A stretch of DNA of 64,000 nucleotides from Streptomyces platensis (GTDB lineage: Bacteria > Actinomycetota > Actinomycetes > Streptomycetales > Streptomycetaceae): the NCBI RefSeq assembly GCF_008704855.1, contig NZ_CP023691.1, positions 5,890,001 through 5,954,000 on the forward strand, written 5' to 3'. The notes beneath the pieces were generated by a model, which saw nothing but the letters and a program-made list of their open reading frames with translations, made no database searches and was not told the origin of the DNA. The position numbers were made by a program, and so were the translations under genes. This document shows, in pieces, positions 8,279 to 16,564 of the stretch. How positions within the stretch are numbered: the stretch's first letter is position 1; the number at the start of each line of letters is the position of its first letter.

Positions 8279-9241
8279 ATGTTTGCTGCCTATGCCGCCC
8301 GCATCGACCGTGACCAGCCGCTGAACGGCCTCGAATTGGGGGAGCGCCCGGCCCCCGACGTACGCCCCGGCTGGACGACCGTCAACGTCAAGGCCGCCTC
8401 CCTCAACCACCACGACCTGTGGTCGCTGCGCGGGGTGGGCATCACCGACGAGGCGCTGCCGATGATCCTCGGCTGCGACGCCGCCGGTATCGACGAGGAC
8501 GGCAACGAGGTCGTCCTGCACTCCGTCATCGGGCAGACCGGCCACGGCGTCGGCCCCAGGGAGAAGCCCTCCATCCTCACCGAGCGCTACCAGGGCACGT
8601 TCGCGGAGCAGGTCACCGTCCCCTCCTGGAACGTGCTGCCCAAGCCGAAGGAGCTGTCCTTCGCGGAGGCCGCCTGTCTGCCGACCGCCTGGCTGACCGC
8701 GTACCGGATGCTGTTCACCAACGGGGGCGTACGGCCCGGGGACAGCGTCCTGGTGCAGGGCGCGGGCGGCGGGGTGGCGACCGCCGCCATCGTGCTGGGT
8801 GCCGCGGCCGGGCTGCGGGTCTTCGCCACCAGCCGGGACGAGGCCAAGCGCAAGCGCGCGCTGGAGCTGGGCGCCGAGGCGGTGTTCGCGAGCGGTGAGC
8901 GGCTGCCGCAGCGGGTGGACGCGGTGATCGAGACGGTCGGCGCCGCCACCTGGTCGCACTCCGTCAAGTCGCTGCGCCCCGGCGGCACCCTGGTCATCTC
9001 GGGCGCCACCAGCGGCTTCACCCCGAAGAGCGGCGAGCTCAACCGGATCTTCTTCCTGGAGCTGAAGATCGTCGGCTCCACGATGGGCAGCAAGGAGGAG
9101 CTGGCCTCGCTGCTCAGCTTCTGCGCGGCCAAGGGCATCCGGCCGGTGATCGACTCGACGCTGCCGCTGGACCGGGCGCGCGAGGGGTTCACCAAGATGG
9201 CCGAGGGTGAGCTGTTCGGCAAGATCGTGCTGACCGTCTGA
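8279..9241 (+). CDS. Quinone-reductase-like zinc-binding dehydrogenase (MDR family)
   Basis: A 320-residue medium-chain dehydrogenase/reductase. The GroES-like N-terminal half includes LNHHDLWSLRG and ILGCDAAGIDEDG; the cofactor half has VLVQGAGGGVATAAIVLGAAAGLRVFATS, the NAD(P)-binding glycine motif. There is no structural-zinc four-cysteine lobe, so despite the family name it is probably a zinc-free quinone or enone reductase. The ATG at 8279 starts at the usual family N-terminus; its ribosome site is weak. The HutD gene follows 44 bases later on the same strand. The substrate is unknown. Confidence 0.85.
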   Translation: MFAAYAARIDRDQPLNGLELGERPAPDVRPGWTTVNVKAASLNHHDLWSLRGVGITDEALPMILGCDAAGIDEDGNEVVLHSVIGQTGHGVGPREKPSILTERYQGTFAEQVTVPSWNVLPKPKELSFAEAACLPTAWLTAYRMLFTNGGVRPGDSVLVQGAGGGVATAAIVLGAAAGLRVFATSRDEAKRKRALELGAEAVFASGERLPQRVDAVIETVGAATWSHSVKSLRPGGTLVISGATSGFTPKSGELNRIFFLELKIVGSTMGSKEELASLLSFCAAKGIRPVIDSTLPLDRAREGFTKMAEGELFGKIVLTV

Positions 9242-9285
9242 CGGCCTGACGGGCCCACCACCACTTCACCGGAAGGCTGCGCGAC

Positions 9286-9906
9286 GTGCGGATCCTGCGG
9301 GCGGCGGGGCGCCCCGCCATGCCGTGGAGCAACGGCGGCGGGGTGACCCGGGAGGTCGCCGTCCACCCGCCGGGCGCCGGCTGGGACGCCTTCGCCTGGC
9401 GGGTCAGCCTGGCGGACGTCACCCGGGACGGTCCGTACTCACCGCTGCCCGGCGTCCGCCGGATCCTCACCGTCGCCGACGGGGCCGGGCTGGAGCTGAC
9501 GGTGGACGGCACCACCCGGCGCCTGACGGACCGCTGCCACCCGTTCGCCTTCCCCGGCGGCGCGGAGACCGGCTCCCGGCTGCTGGACGGCCCCGTCGTC
9601 AACCTCAATGTGATGCTGCGGGAGGGGCGGGCGGCCGCGACGGTGGAGCGGGTGCGGGGGCGCCGCGTGGTGGCGCCGGTCCGGCGGCCCGCCGAGGGCG
9701 CCGCCGAGGGCCCGGAGGCCGTACTGATCGTGGCCGTCGAGGGGGACACCCGGCTCCGGACGGCCGGCGAACCCGAGGTGCGGCTGGCGCGGTTCGACGC
9801 GGCGCTGCTGACGGGACCGGACGCGGCGCCCGTCGAGATGCGGACGGACGGCACCGCGGCGCTGATCGCCCTGTCCGCCGCCGACCCGGCCCGTCCCGAG
9901 GGCTGA
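9286..9906 (+). CDS. HutD/Ves family cupin-like protein
   Basis: A 206-residue HutD-family protein starting at a GTG. The hallmark N-terminus is R-x-x-P-M-P-W-S-N-G-G-G-V-T-R-E, followed by WRVSLADV..DGPYSPLPGVRR and the LDGPVVNLNVMLR stretch. HutD is found with histidine utilisation genes in many bacteria, but no hut gene is adjacent here, so the role is open. It is likely co-transcribed with the upstream dehydrogenase. Cytoplasmic, with no signal peptide. Confidence 0.85.
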   Translation: MRILRAAGRPAMPWSNGGGVTREVAVHPPGAGWDAFAWRVSLADVTRDGPYSPLPGVRRILTVADGAGLELTVDGTTRRLTDRCHPFAFPGGAETGSRLLDGPVVNLNVMLREGRAAATVERVRGRRVVAPVRRPAEGAAEGPEAVLIVAVEGDTRLRTAGEPEVRLARFDAALLTGPDAAPVEMRTDGTAALIALSAADPARPEG

Positions 9907-9982
9907 GCCCGCCGGTACCGAGGCTGCGCCTTCCGCCCGATATCCCTCAAGTGTGCTTGCTCCGGGCCGAGTTGCGCCCGGT

Positions 9983-10002
9983 GCGTCAATGATGGTTGAC
10001 GC
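9983..10002. promoter_or_regulatory. Operator 1 of the HTH/Clp-N operon
   Basis: Perfect inverted repeat GCGTCAA-N6-TTGACGC. The right arm overlaps a good -35 hexamer (TTGACG, 9996-10001). A second copy of the same GTCAA-N6-TTGAC core lies 27 bp downstream, centre to centre. Confidence 0.7.
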
Positions 10003-10024
10003 CCCCGAGGTGTCAACGTACATT
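9996..10024 (+). promoter_or_regulatory. Promoter of the HTH/Clp-N operon (possibly leaderless)
   Basis: TTGACG (9996-10001) is followed after 17 bases by TACATT (10019-10024), a good housekeeping-type promoter. The ATG at 10032 lies 8 bases past the -10 element, where transcription would be expected to start, so the mRNA may be leaderless. Both hexamers lie inside the two inverted-repeat operators, which would allow tight repression. Confidence 0.6.
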
Positions 10025-10028
10025 GACA
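10011..10028. promoter_or_regulatory. Operator 2 of the HTH/Clp-N operon
   Basis: Perfect inverted repeat TGTCAA-N6-TTGACA, with the same core and spacer length as operator 1. It covers the -10 element just before the ATG at 10032. Confidence 0.7.
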
Positions 10029-10031
10029 TCC

Positions 10032-10241
10032 ATGACCGAAGCAACGGATCTCGCCGAGCGGGCCGGTGACCGGGACCCCCGGGTGGGGCTCCGCGCCGTG
10101 GCCGCGCTCCGCCGACTCCTGGAGCAGCTCGAAGCCGTGCAGGTGCGCATCGCCCGCGCGAAGGGCTGGTCGTGGCAGGAGATCGCGGCGGAGCTGGGTG
10201 TCAGCAGGCAGGCAGTGCACAAGAAGCACGGGAGGCGCTGA
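10032..10241 (+). CDS. Small helix-turn-helix DNA-binding protein
   Basis: A 69-residue protein whose C-terminal half is a clear helix-turn-helix: WSWQEIAAELGVSRQAVHKKHGRR. The N-terminal helix (AVAALRRLLEQLEAVQVRIARA) looks like a dimerisation helix. It starts right after two identical inverted-repeat operators, which it probably binds as an autorepressor. The stop overlaps the start of the Clp-N-domain gene (TGATG), so the two proteins are made together. A pairing of this kind is recalled from other Streptomyces genomes, where the Clp-N protein may sense or deliver substrates; no function is proven from the sequence. Confidence 0.8.
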   Translation: MTEATDLAERAGDRDPRVGLRAVAALRRLLEQLEAVQVRIARAKGWSWQEIAAELGVSRQAVHKKHGRR

Positions 10242-10804
10242 TGTTCGAGAAGTTCACGGCCGGGGCGCGTGCGGTGGTGCGTGGCGCGGTGGAGCAGGCG
10301 GACCGTACGGGGAGCGGCGCGATCGGCGAACCGGAGCTGCTGCTCGCACTGCTGGAGCGGGCGGATTCCCCGGCCGCCGGGGTGCTCGCCGCGCTCGGTG
10401 TCCACGAGCGGCGGGAGTCGGTGGCGGACGCCCTCGCGCAGGTGCGCCGGCGCGGCGGGGTGTCGACGGCCGACGCGGCGGCGCTGGCCGGGATGGGGAT
10501 CGATATCGACGCGATCGTGACGCGGGTGGAGGAGGCCCACGGGGTGGGCGCGCTGGCCGCCGACGGGACGGCCGGGCGCCGGAAGCGGGTGCGCCGGCCG
10601 TTCACCGCGGAGGCCAGGGCCGTACTGGAGCGCGCCCTGCGGATCGCGGTCGGCCGGGGCGAGCGGTCGCTCGGCGATGAGCATCTGCTGCTCGCGCTGA
10701 CCGCCGGGCCCGGACCGGCCGGGGCGGTGCTCGCCGACCACGGGGTGACGCATGACGCGGTGGTGCGGCTGCTGGACGAGACGCGGGGCCGGCGCGCGAG
10801 TTGA
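10241..10804 (+). CDS. Clp N-terminal (Clp_N) domain protein without ATPase
   Basis: A 187-residue protein opening like ClpC (MFEKFTAGARAVVRGAVEQA...) with two Clp_N repeats: about residues 1-80, including GEPELLLALLE, and about 115-185, including LGDEHLLLALTAGPGPAGAVL. There is no Walker A or B, so it cannot unfold proteins itself. It may act as an adaptor or decoy for ClpC substrates, or as a sensor for its partner HTH protein, whose stop codon it overlaps by one base. Cytoplasmic. It is transcribed from the operator-flanked promoter upstream. Confidence 0.8.
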   Translation: MFEKFTAGARAVVRGAVEQADRTGSGAIGEPELLLALLERADSPAAGVLAALGVHERRESVADALAQVRRRGGVSTADAAALAGMGIDIDAIVTRVEEAHGVGALAADGTAGRRKRVRRPFTAEARAVLERALRIAVGRGERSLGDEHLLLALTAGPGPAGAVLADHGVTHDAVVRLLDETRGRRAS

Positions 10805-10886
10805 GCCGGGCGGGCGGCCCTGTGGTGGAAGGGGCCGCCTCGCACATCGTCCGGCAGGCCGCTACGGCACCCCTGCGGGCCCGCCC

Positions 10887-11768
10887 CTACAGGTGGCCGA
10901 CCTTCACCCTCCCGATGCCCAGGGTGCTGTGCCGGGGGAGATAGCCCGCCTCGAAGACCGCGCAGAGGAGCGGGGTGAGCAGCTGCGCCAGCCGTTCGGC
11001 GCGGGAGTGGCCCAGCGCCCGCCACGGTCCGGCCGCCAGCCGGTCGGTGGTCCGCTCGATCGCCTCGCGCTCCTTGTGGGCGCGGTCGGTGGCGGTGCCG
11101 TCGGGGGCGATCCAGCCGCGGGCGGCGAGGCGGTGCCGGGCATCGCTCCACTCCTGTGCGCTCCAGCCGCGCCCCACGAAGTCGGCGGCCGGCGCGGCAC
11201 CGATCGCGGCGAACGACACCAGGGCCTCGCACGGATCGAGTTCGCAGGTCAGCAGGGCCGCCAGATGGCCGTCGCCGCGGTGCTCGCGCAGCACGGTCGC
11301 GGCCTGCCAGAGCACCAGATGGGGCGCGTCCGGCCAGGGCAGATCGCGGTTGGCGGCGGCCAGCGGGCGGGCGGCGGTACCGGCGTTCTCGGCGGCCTGG
11401 CGGGCGAGTCCGGCCGCCTCGGTGAGCTGGGCGGTGGTCAGCCGGCCGTCGACGAGGGCGGTCAGCGCCCGGTCCATCGCCACCAGCCGGGCGTCCAGCA
11501 CCTTGGCCGGTTCCGCGACGGTCCAGATCCGGGGGAGATACCGGGTGATCATCCGCGGACTAAAGGTGTAGTACGTCGCGGCGACCAGCTCGGGCCCGGC
11601 GGCCCCGAGCGGAGCCGTCCGCCAGGCGAAGTAGCTGGGCCAGCGGGAGGCGACCTCATGGCCGAGGCCGGCGGCGACCTGGCGTGCCTCGGGGGCGAAG
11701 TACAGGGTGGCGTGCAGTGGCTCCAGCAGGTGCCACATCCGGCGGGCGACCGCAAGGTATTCCGACAT
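10887..11768 (-). CDS. SCO6745-family protein (HTH_67-like)
   Basis: A 293-residue soluble protein that I recognise as the SCO6745 family, widespread in actinobacteria. Visible blocks are ARRMWHLLEPLHATLYFAPEA, Y(F/W)AWRTAPLGA, YTFSPRMI and, in the C-terminal half, WSAQEWSDARHRLAARGWI..DGTAT. The last of these reads like a winged-helix unit, suggesting a regulator-like fold. No catalytic motif is obvious. Function is unknown. It stands alone between oppositely oriented units. Confidence 0.65.
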   Translation of the reverse strand: MSEYLAVARRMWHLLEPLHATLYFAPEARQVAAGLGHEVASRWPSYFAWRTAPLGAAGPELVAATYYTFSPRMITRYLPRIWTVAEPAKVLDARLVAMDRALTALVDGRLTTAQLTEAAGLARQAAENAGTAARPLAAANRDLPWPDAPHLVLWQAATVLREHRGDGHLAALLTCELDPCEALVSFAAIGAAPAADFVGRGWSAQEWSDARHRLAARGWIAPDGTATDRAHKEREAIERTTDRLAAGPWRALGHSRAERLAQLLTPLLCAVFEAGYLPRHSTLGIGRVKVGHL

Positions 11769-12128
11769 CGCTTTCCCTCATGGCCTTCACGATGCGTGCG
11801 CAGACGGGAGACGTGGACCGTGGTCCGGAACACGGCCGTCGGCCCCGCGGAACCGGGCAGCTGGGGCTCCCTGGAACCCGGTGCCGGACGAAAAGCCGTG
11901 CGAAGTAGTGACTTCCCCGATTACGCCGCGTGAATCCAGACCGCAGATGGCAACTGTGGGTAACAGAAGCCCGGTTGGGGAATTCCGGTTCCGGCCGCCG
12001 CGGGTCCGGTGGCTCACCACCCCCTCGTACAACGGAAATTCGGTCGAACCCGGACGGCCGCGCCCGTACGGTGACCCGGTCGCGGTCCACGGGGGCCGGG
12101 CCGTACGACGCGAGGAAGTGAGCGGCAG
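11769..12128. promoter_or_regulatory. Divergent spacer between SCO6745-like and serine hydrolase genes
   Basis: About 360 bases without a convincing gene. It is relatively A/T-rich in its middle (around 11900-11990) and must carry the two divergent promoters. Only a short symmetry (GAAGT-N4-ACTTC near 11901) was noticed; nothing firm. Confidence 0.4.
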
Positions 12129-13292
12129 ATGTCACAGCACGGATGGGCCGACGAGGGATTCGGGGCGGTCGCGGACGCCTTCGCCCGGAATTTCGCCGAG
12201 GGCCGGGAACTCGGCTCCGCCGTGGCCGTGTTCGCCGGCGGGCGCAAGGTCGTCGACCTGTGGGGCGGGACCGCCGACGACCGGACCGGGCGGGCCTGGG
12301 ACGAGGACACCGTCCTGCCCGTCATGTCCGTCGCCAAGGGCCTGATCAGTGTCTGTGCCCATCTGCTCGCCCAGCAGGGGGCGTTGGACCTGGACGCCCC
12401 GGTGGCCGACCACTGGCCGGAGTTCGCCCAGCGGGGCAAGGAGGCGATCACCACCCGGATGGTGCTCGCCAATACCGCCGGAATCCCGCTCGTCGAGAAG
12501 CAGTTGACCTTCGAGGAGCTGACCCGGTGGACGCCGGTGATCCGTGCCCTGGAGGAGCAGCCGACGCTGTATGAGCCCGGCACCGCGTTCGAGTACCACG
12601 CGCACGCCTTCGGCTTCCTCATCGGCGAGCTGATCCGGCGGCTGACCGGCCGTACGCCCGGCAGGTACTTCCGCGAGGCCATCGGCGACGCGCTGGCGCT
12701 GCGGACCTGGATCGGGATGCCGCAGACGGAGGTGCCGCGGCTGGCCCGGCTCGCCGAGGCCGCGGGGCGGGCGCCGTTGCCGAGCGCCGACCTGCTGCCG
12801 ATGCGGGCCCTGACGATGAACGGCGTGCTGCCCTTCCCCGGTCTCGACGATCCGCACGGCTACAACTCGCCCGCCCTGCTGACCGCCGAATTCCCCGCCG
12901 CGGGCGCGGTCTCGTCCGCGCGCGGGCTGGCGGCCCTGTACGCGGCGGTCGCGACCGGTGTGGACGGCGCGCCGCGGCTGCTCGGCGCCGACACCGTGAC
13001 CGACGCGGTCCGGCAGGTGTCGGGCGGTGCGTCCTGGTCGGGGTTCCCGGACCTCGGTGCCCGCTGGGGCAGCGGCTTCCTCGTCGACTCGCCGTTCCGC
13101 CGGCTGCTCGGCACGCGCTCCTTCGGCAACAGCGGGGCGGGCGGCCAATTCGCCTTCGGTGACGACGAGTTCGGCGTCGGCTTCGCCTATACCGCCAACC
13201 TGATGGGCGCCGGTGCCGACCCGCGCGTCGACCGGCTCATCGGCGCGGTGCGGACCTGCGTCGGGGCGCCGGAGCCCGTGGCCGGGAGCTGA
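12129..13292 (+). CDS. Serine hydrolase of the beta-lactamase/EstB family
   Basis: A 387-residue class C-type serine hydrolase. The active-site tetrad SVAK (Ser67, Lys70) follows PVM, as in EstB-like esterases and DD-peptidase relatives. The second motif region is FEYHAHAFGFLIGELIRRLTG (Tyr-x-x-x/Asn equivalent), and a C-terminal FGNSGAGGQFAFGDDEFGVGFAYT takes the place of the KTG/HTG strand. There is no signal peptide, so it is cytoplasmic and more likely an esterase or amidase than a resistance enzyme. The ATG follows a GAAGTGAGCGG leader. It is a single gene, ended by a strong hairpin. Confidence 0.88.
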   Translation: MSQHGWADEGFGAVADAFARNFAEGRELGSAVAVFAGGRKVVDLWGGTADDRTGRAWDEDTVLPVMSVAKGLISVCAHLLAQQGALDLDAPVADHWPEFAQRGKEAITTRMVLANTAGIPLVEKQLTFEELTRWTPVIRALEEQPTLYEPGTAFEYHAHAFGFLIGELIRRLTGRTPGRYFREAIGDALALRTWIGMPQTEVPRLARLAEAAGRAPLPSADLLPMRALTMNGVLPFPGLDDPHGYNSPALLTAEFPAAGAVSSARGLAALYAAVATGVDGAPRLLGADTVTDAVRQVSGGASWSGFPDLGARWGSGFLVDSPFRRLLGTRSFGNSGAGGQFAFGDDEFGVGFAYTANLMGAGADPRVDRLIGAVRTCVGAPEPVAGS

Positions 13293-13300
13293 CCGGACGG

Positions 13301-13344
13301 CCGCGGCGGGGCGGGCGCACCCTGAGGCGCCCGCCCCGCCGCGG
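13301..13344. terminator. Bidirectional terminator hairpin
   Basis: A perfect 18-bp GC-rich inverted repeat (13301-13318 and 13327-13344) with an 8-base loop sits between the convergent serine hydrolase and PadR genes. Confidence 0.85.
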
Positions 13345-13385
13345 GGTGTAACGAGCCGTCGTCCCGGCCCGGCGGGCCCGGCGGC

Positions 13386-14546
13386 TCAGTCGTCCGGGTC
13401 GGTGCGGGACGCGTACTGCTCCGGGTGGCGCAGCAGGGCGCCGATATGGGCGGCGGCCGTCGACAGCCGGCGGCGGGACTCCCTGAGCTGTGCGGCCGTG
13501 ACCCCGTGATCGCGGGCCGCGTCCCGCAGATCGTCACGGAAGCGGTCCAGCAGGCGGTCGAAGTCGCGGGCGGGGTCGTCGCCGGCCGGTTCCTTCGCCC
13601 ACTCCGGGGCCGGCGGGGCCTCGGCCGCCGCGTCCTGACCGGGGCCTTCCCCGGCCTGATCGACGCGCTCGACCGTCACCTTCGTCCCGTTGTCCCGGCC
13701 GGTCCGCCCGGCCGCGCCCGGCTCGCCGTCGCTCCGCCGGGCGTCGGACGGACCCCCGGTGAAGCGGCCGACCTCGCGGGACACCTCGGACAGCGCCTCG
13801 CGCACCGCGCCCGACCAGTCACCCGACCGCACCGCCCCCTGGGCCTGCTCCTGGACGCGCTTGAGGACCCGCTGGACCTCCTCGCGCGCGAACACCTGGG
13901 CGTCCCTCGCCTGCTTACGGGCCCGCTGGGCGTCCTGCTTGGCGCGCCGGCTCTCCTCCTTGGCCCGCCGGGCCTGCTCCTTCCATTCCTCCTTGGCGCG
14001 GCGGAACTCCTCCTTCGCCTGCTGCCAGGACTCCTTGTCGCCGAACGCGCCGTCGAGGTAGTCGGCGGCGTCCGGGAACGGCCGCCCGCCGGCGCCGTCC
14101 CCGGCGTCCGCGGTGCCCTCACCGGTCCGCCCGGCCTTTCCGGAGTCCCGGGCGTCCCTGCGGGCCTGCTGGGCGGCTTCCCGGATCTCGCGGCGCAGAT
14201 CCCGCGCCGAACCGCTGACGTCCTCCCGGATGTCGGAGGCGAGCGCGGCGACCGACTCCCGGATCTCCAGTTCGAGGTCGGCCAACTCGCCGCCGCGGTC
14301 GGCGAGTTCGGCCCGTCCGGCGTCGGTGAGCGAGTAGACCTTGCGGCCGCCCTCGGTCGTGTGGGTCACCAGGCCCTCGGCCGCCATCTTGGCCAGCCGG
14401 GGGTAGACCGTGCCGGCGGAAGGGGCGTAGAGGCCCTGGAAGCGCTCCTCCAGGAGGCGGATGATCTCGTAGCCGTGCCGCGGGGCCTCGTCCAGCAGCT
14501 TGAGGAGGTAGAGGCGGAGGCGGCCATGGGCGAAGACGGGGGGCAT
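13386..14546 (-). CDS. Long PadR-family regulator with charged helical extension
   Basis: A 386-residue protein. Residues 1-100 are a PadR winged helix: RLRLYLLKLLDEAPRHGYEIIRLLEERFQGLYAPSAGTVYPRLAKM..GLVTHTTEGGRKVYSLT. After about residue 110 it runs into a very long charged, Ala/Arg/Glu/Lys-rich helical tract (repeated REAxQAR and AKEExRRAK units) that should form a coiled coil, then an acidic tail. Normal PadR proteins are 110-200 residues, so the extension is unusual. The true start is at 14546, two bases after the DUF4097 stop. It probably represses its own operon through the palindrome at 15519-15557. Confidence 0.85.
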   Translation of the reverse strand: MPPVFAHGRLRLYLLKLLDEAPRHGYEIIRLLEERFQGLYAPSAGTVYPRLAKMAAEGLVTHTTEGGRKVYSLTDAGRAELADRGGELADLELEIRESVAALASDIREDVSGSARDLRREIREAAQQARRDARDSGKAGRTGEGTADAGDGAGGRPFPDAADYLDGAFGDKESWQQAKEEFRRAKEEWKEQARRAKEESRRAKQDAQRARKQARDAQVFAREEVQRVLKRVQEQAQGAVRSGDWSGAVREALSEVSREVGRFTGGPSDARRSDGEPGAAGRTGRDNGTKVTVERVDQAGEGPGQDAAAEAPPAPEWAKEPAGDDPARDFDRLLDRFRDDLRDAARDHGVTAAQLRESRRRLSTAAAHIGALLRHPEQYASRTDPDD

Positions 14547-14548
14547 GC

Positions 14549-15490
14549 TCAGAGCACCTTCTTCTCGGCGGGCGGGTCGGTGGGGGAGTTCCCCTGCGGG
14601 CCGGGGGCCGGGCCGTTGCCGGCCGGGCCGCCGCCGGGGCCGTCCGGCCGGTCCTCGTCCTCGAAGGCGGGGCGGCGGAGCAGGGCCAGACCGCCGGAGA
14701 CGGTGGTGACCTTGAGGGTGCCGGTGCCCGCGCCGAGCGCGCCGGTGATCTTCTTGGCGCCCCACCGGCCGCTGACCCGCAGCGCGTCGAAGGCGTTGGA
14801 GACCGTGCCGCTCGCGGTGTTGGCCTCCACCGTGGCGTCGGCCGGGTCGGGCAGCCGGATGGCGACCTCCCCGGAGACCGTGGTCAGGGCGATGTCCGCG
14901 CCCTGGGCGGGGTCCAGGTCCATGACCATGTCGCCGCTGACGGAGTCCGCCCGCACCGTCCCGCCCGCCCCGTCGATGACCGTCAGATCCCCCGAGACGG
15001 AGTGGAACCGCAGATCGCCGGTGACCGACTGCACCTCGACATTGCCGGAGACGGTGTCGGCCTGCACCCTGCCGGTGAGCCCGACGAGCGTGGCGTCCCC
15101 CGAGACCCCGCGGACGTCCGTACGCCCCGAGATGCCCGAGACCACCGCAGCGGCCCCGACCACGCCGACCTCGACGCGGGTGCCGGCCGGCACCGTCACC
15201 GAGATCACCGCGCTGCGGTTCCAGCCCTTGCGTTCCAGGAACTTCAGGAAGCCCTGCCAGGGGAGGTCGTCGTAGGCGACCGAGAGGGTGCCCTGGTCGC
15301 ACGAGACGGTCAGCGGCGGGCCGTGCAGCTCGCTGATCTCCACGCGGGCCGGACTGCCGCCCGAGGTGCCGACGACGTTGACGGTGCCGCCGACCACGCG
15401 CACGTTCAGGGCGTCGAGGGGGTCGGAGATCTCCAGCGTGCGTGGCTCGGCCACCTGTATCGGTCGCGACCACTCGCTCCGGGCTGACAT
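14549..15490 (-). CDS. DUF4097-family beta-strand repeat protein
   Basis: A 313-residue protein with a repeated short beta pattern (VSGDATLVGLTGRVQADTVSGNVEVQSVTGDLRFHSVSG and so on). This is the adhesin-like right-handed beta-helix of DUF4097/DUF4098 proteins. There is no signal peptide or membrane segment. The C-terminus is a Gly/Pro-rich tail. The ATG at 15490 follows AGGGGAGG. It is the first gene of a two-gene operon with the PadR regulator, an association also known from LiaI/DUF4097 and PadR envelope-stress loci elsewhere. The biochemical role is unknown. Confidence 0.85.
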   Translation of the reverse strand: MSARSEWSRPIQVAEPRTLEISDPLDALNVRVVGGTVNVVGTSGGSPARVEISELHGPPLTVSCDQGTLSVAYDDLPWQGFLKFLERKGWNRSAVISVTVPAGTRVEVGVVGAAAVVSGISGRTDVRGVSGDATLVGLTGRVQADTVSGNVEVQSVTGDLRFHSVSGDLTVIDGAGGTVRADSVSGDMVMDLDPAQGADIALTTVSGEVAIRLPDPADATVEANTASGTVSNAFDALRVSGRWGAKKITGALGAGTGTLKVTTVSGGLALLRRPAFEDEDRPDGPGGGPAGNGPAPGPQGNSPTDPPAEKKVL

Positions 15491-15518
15491 TCCTGGCCTC
15501 CCCTGGATAGCCACACAA

Positions 15519-15557
15519 CGCAACATATCGCGTCTCTTGGGGACACGATATATCGCG
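15519..15557. promoter_or_regulatory. Palindromic operator upstream of the DUF4097-padR operon
   Basis: Two 16-base arms (15519-15534 and 15542-15557) match at 13 positions around a 7-base spacer; the right arm contains the palindrome CGATATATCG. The site is 29 bases before the DUF4097 start. ATAT-rich dyads of this kind are typical PadR targets, so the PadR protein of the same operon is the likely binder (inferred). Confidence 0.65.
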
Positions 15558-15683
15558 GATCGGCGAAGTCAAGCGCCGGTACCGAGGGGTGATCGCCGCC
15601 ACCGGATGCAACCGCGCGCCGCGGGCCGGGAGTCCTAGCCGGTGACCACCGATGTGATGGCTTATGTCATGGAGGAGTTGACT

Positions 15684-16115
15684 GTGCGTAAATCCACGGG
15701 GCTGATCTCGGTGCTGGTGCTCGGCGCCGCCCTGAGCGTGCCGGCCACCGCTGCCCAGGCCGCGCCTGCCGCCGCTTCCGTCTCAACGGCCTCGGCCTGC
15801 CACGGGCTGATCGTGAAGGGCAACTCGCGGAACAACAAGGCCATTTCGGCCAGCGAGGCCCGCAGCTACAAGAAGGCCGAGAAGTACAACCACTCGGCCC
15901 GGGGGAAGCTCGTCAACGCCCTCAACGAGTGCAAGTCTGCGCACGACGCGAGGGTGCTCCGGCGGATCGTCCGCGACGCCGCCACGCTCATCGAGGACGC
16001 CGAGCACCTCAACAGGAAGGCGTACGTCGAGCACGACCGGGGGGCAGGCAAGAGGGCCCTGTACAACGAGTACGACGCTCAGCGCAAGCTGCACGACGCG
16101 ATCAAGCGCTCCTGA
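15684..16115 (+). CDS. Small secreted helical protein
   Basis: A 143-residue protein with a GTG start behind GGAGGAG. Residues 1-27 form a Sec signal peptide (RK, then LISVLVLGAALSVPATA, with AQA before the likely cleavage site). The mature part is basic and helical, with two cysteines (SACHGL and NECKSA) that could form one disulfide. The repeated 'N-x-x-K-x-x-Y/A-x-H' spacing hints at a four-helix bundle. I do not recognise a family. It is probably extracellular. A hairpin follows the stop. Confidence 0.7.
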   Translation: MRKSTGLISVLVLGAALSVPATAAQAAPAAASVSTASACHGLIVKGNSRNNKAISASEARSYKKAEKYNHSARGKLVNALNECKSAHDARVLRRIVRDAATLIEDAEHLNRKAYVEHDRGAGKRALYNEYDAQRKLHDAIKRS

Positions 16116-16133
16116 CCTCCGCATTCTTCGCCA

Positions 16134-16163
16134 CGGTCCGCCGCTCTCCCGAGGGGCGGACCG
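16134..16163 (+). terminator. Hairpin after the small secreted protein gene
   Basis: A 9-bp perfect inverted repeat (CGGTCCGCC / GGCGGACCG) with a 12-base loop, 18 bases past the stop and before the convergent DUF6104 gene. Confidence 0.6.
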
Positions 16164-16228
16164 CCTGCGTGCGGACACCTCCGCCGGAGGGGGCCGGGCA
16201 GCATGCGCCGGGCCCGCGCCCCGCCGGC

Positions 16229-16432
16229 CTACTCGTCCTCGTCCTCGTCGTCCAGGCGGGCCAGCCAGGTGGCCAGCCGCTCCACCGGTACCTCGAAATC
16301 CGGATTGAGATCGACGAAGGTACGCAGCTGGTCAGCCACCCACGCCAGGGTGACCTCCTCCTCGCCGCGCCGGTTCTCCAGCTCCTCGATGCCACGGTCA
16401 GTGAAATACACGCGCTCTCCACCAGGGGTCAT
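16229..16432 (-). CDS. DUF6104-family small protein
   Basis: A 67-residue acidic protein (MTPGGERVYFTDRGIEELENRRGEEEV...DDEDEDE) that I recognise as the DUF6104 family common in Streptomyces. It has no signal peptide, membrane segment or cysteine. Conservation of the opening YFTDRGIEELE and the WLARLD end supports a real gene. Function is unknown. It is transcribed away from the conflict-system cluster that begins to its right. Confidence 0.75.
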   Translation of the reverse strand: MTPGGERVYFTDRGIEELENRRGEEEVTLAWVADQLRTFVDLNPDFEVPVERLATWLARLDDEDEDE

Positions 16433-16564
16433 GGGTCATTCCCGGCCAGGATAGGCAGGCTCACGGACCTCTCGCGCCACAGACGTCCGGCGGCTAGCCT
16501 GATCACCTGTCAACGGTCCTGCGGCAATTGGGAAATTGCCGCCCACGGGGCGCAGGAGGCCGTG

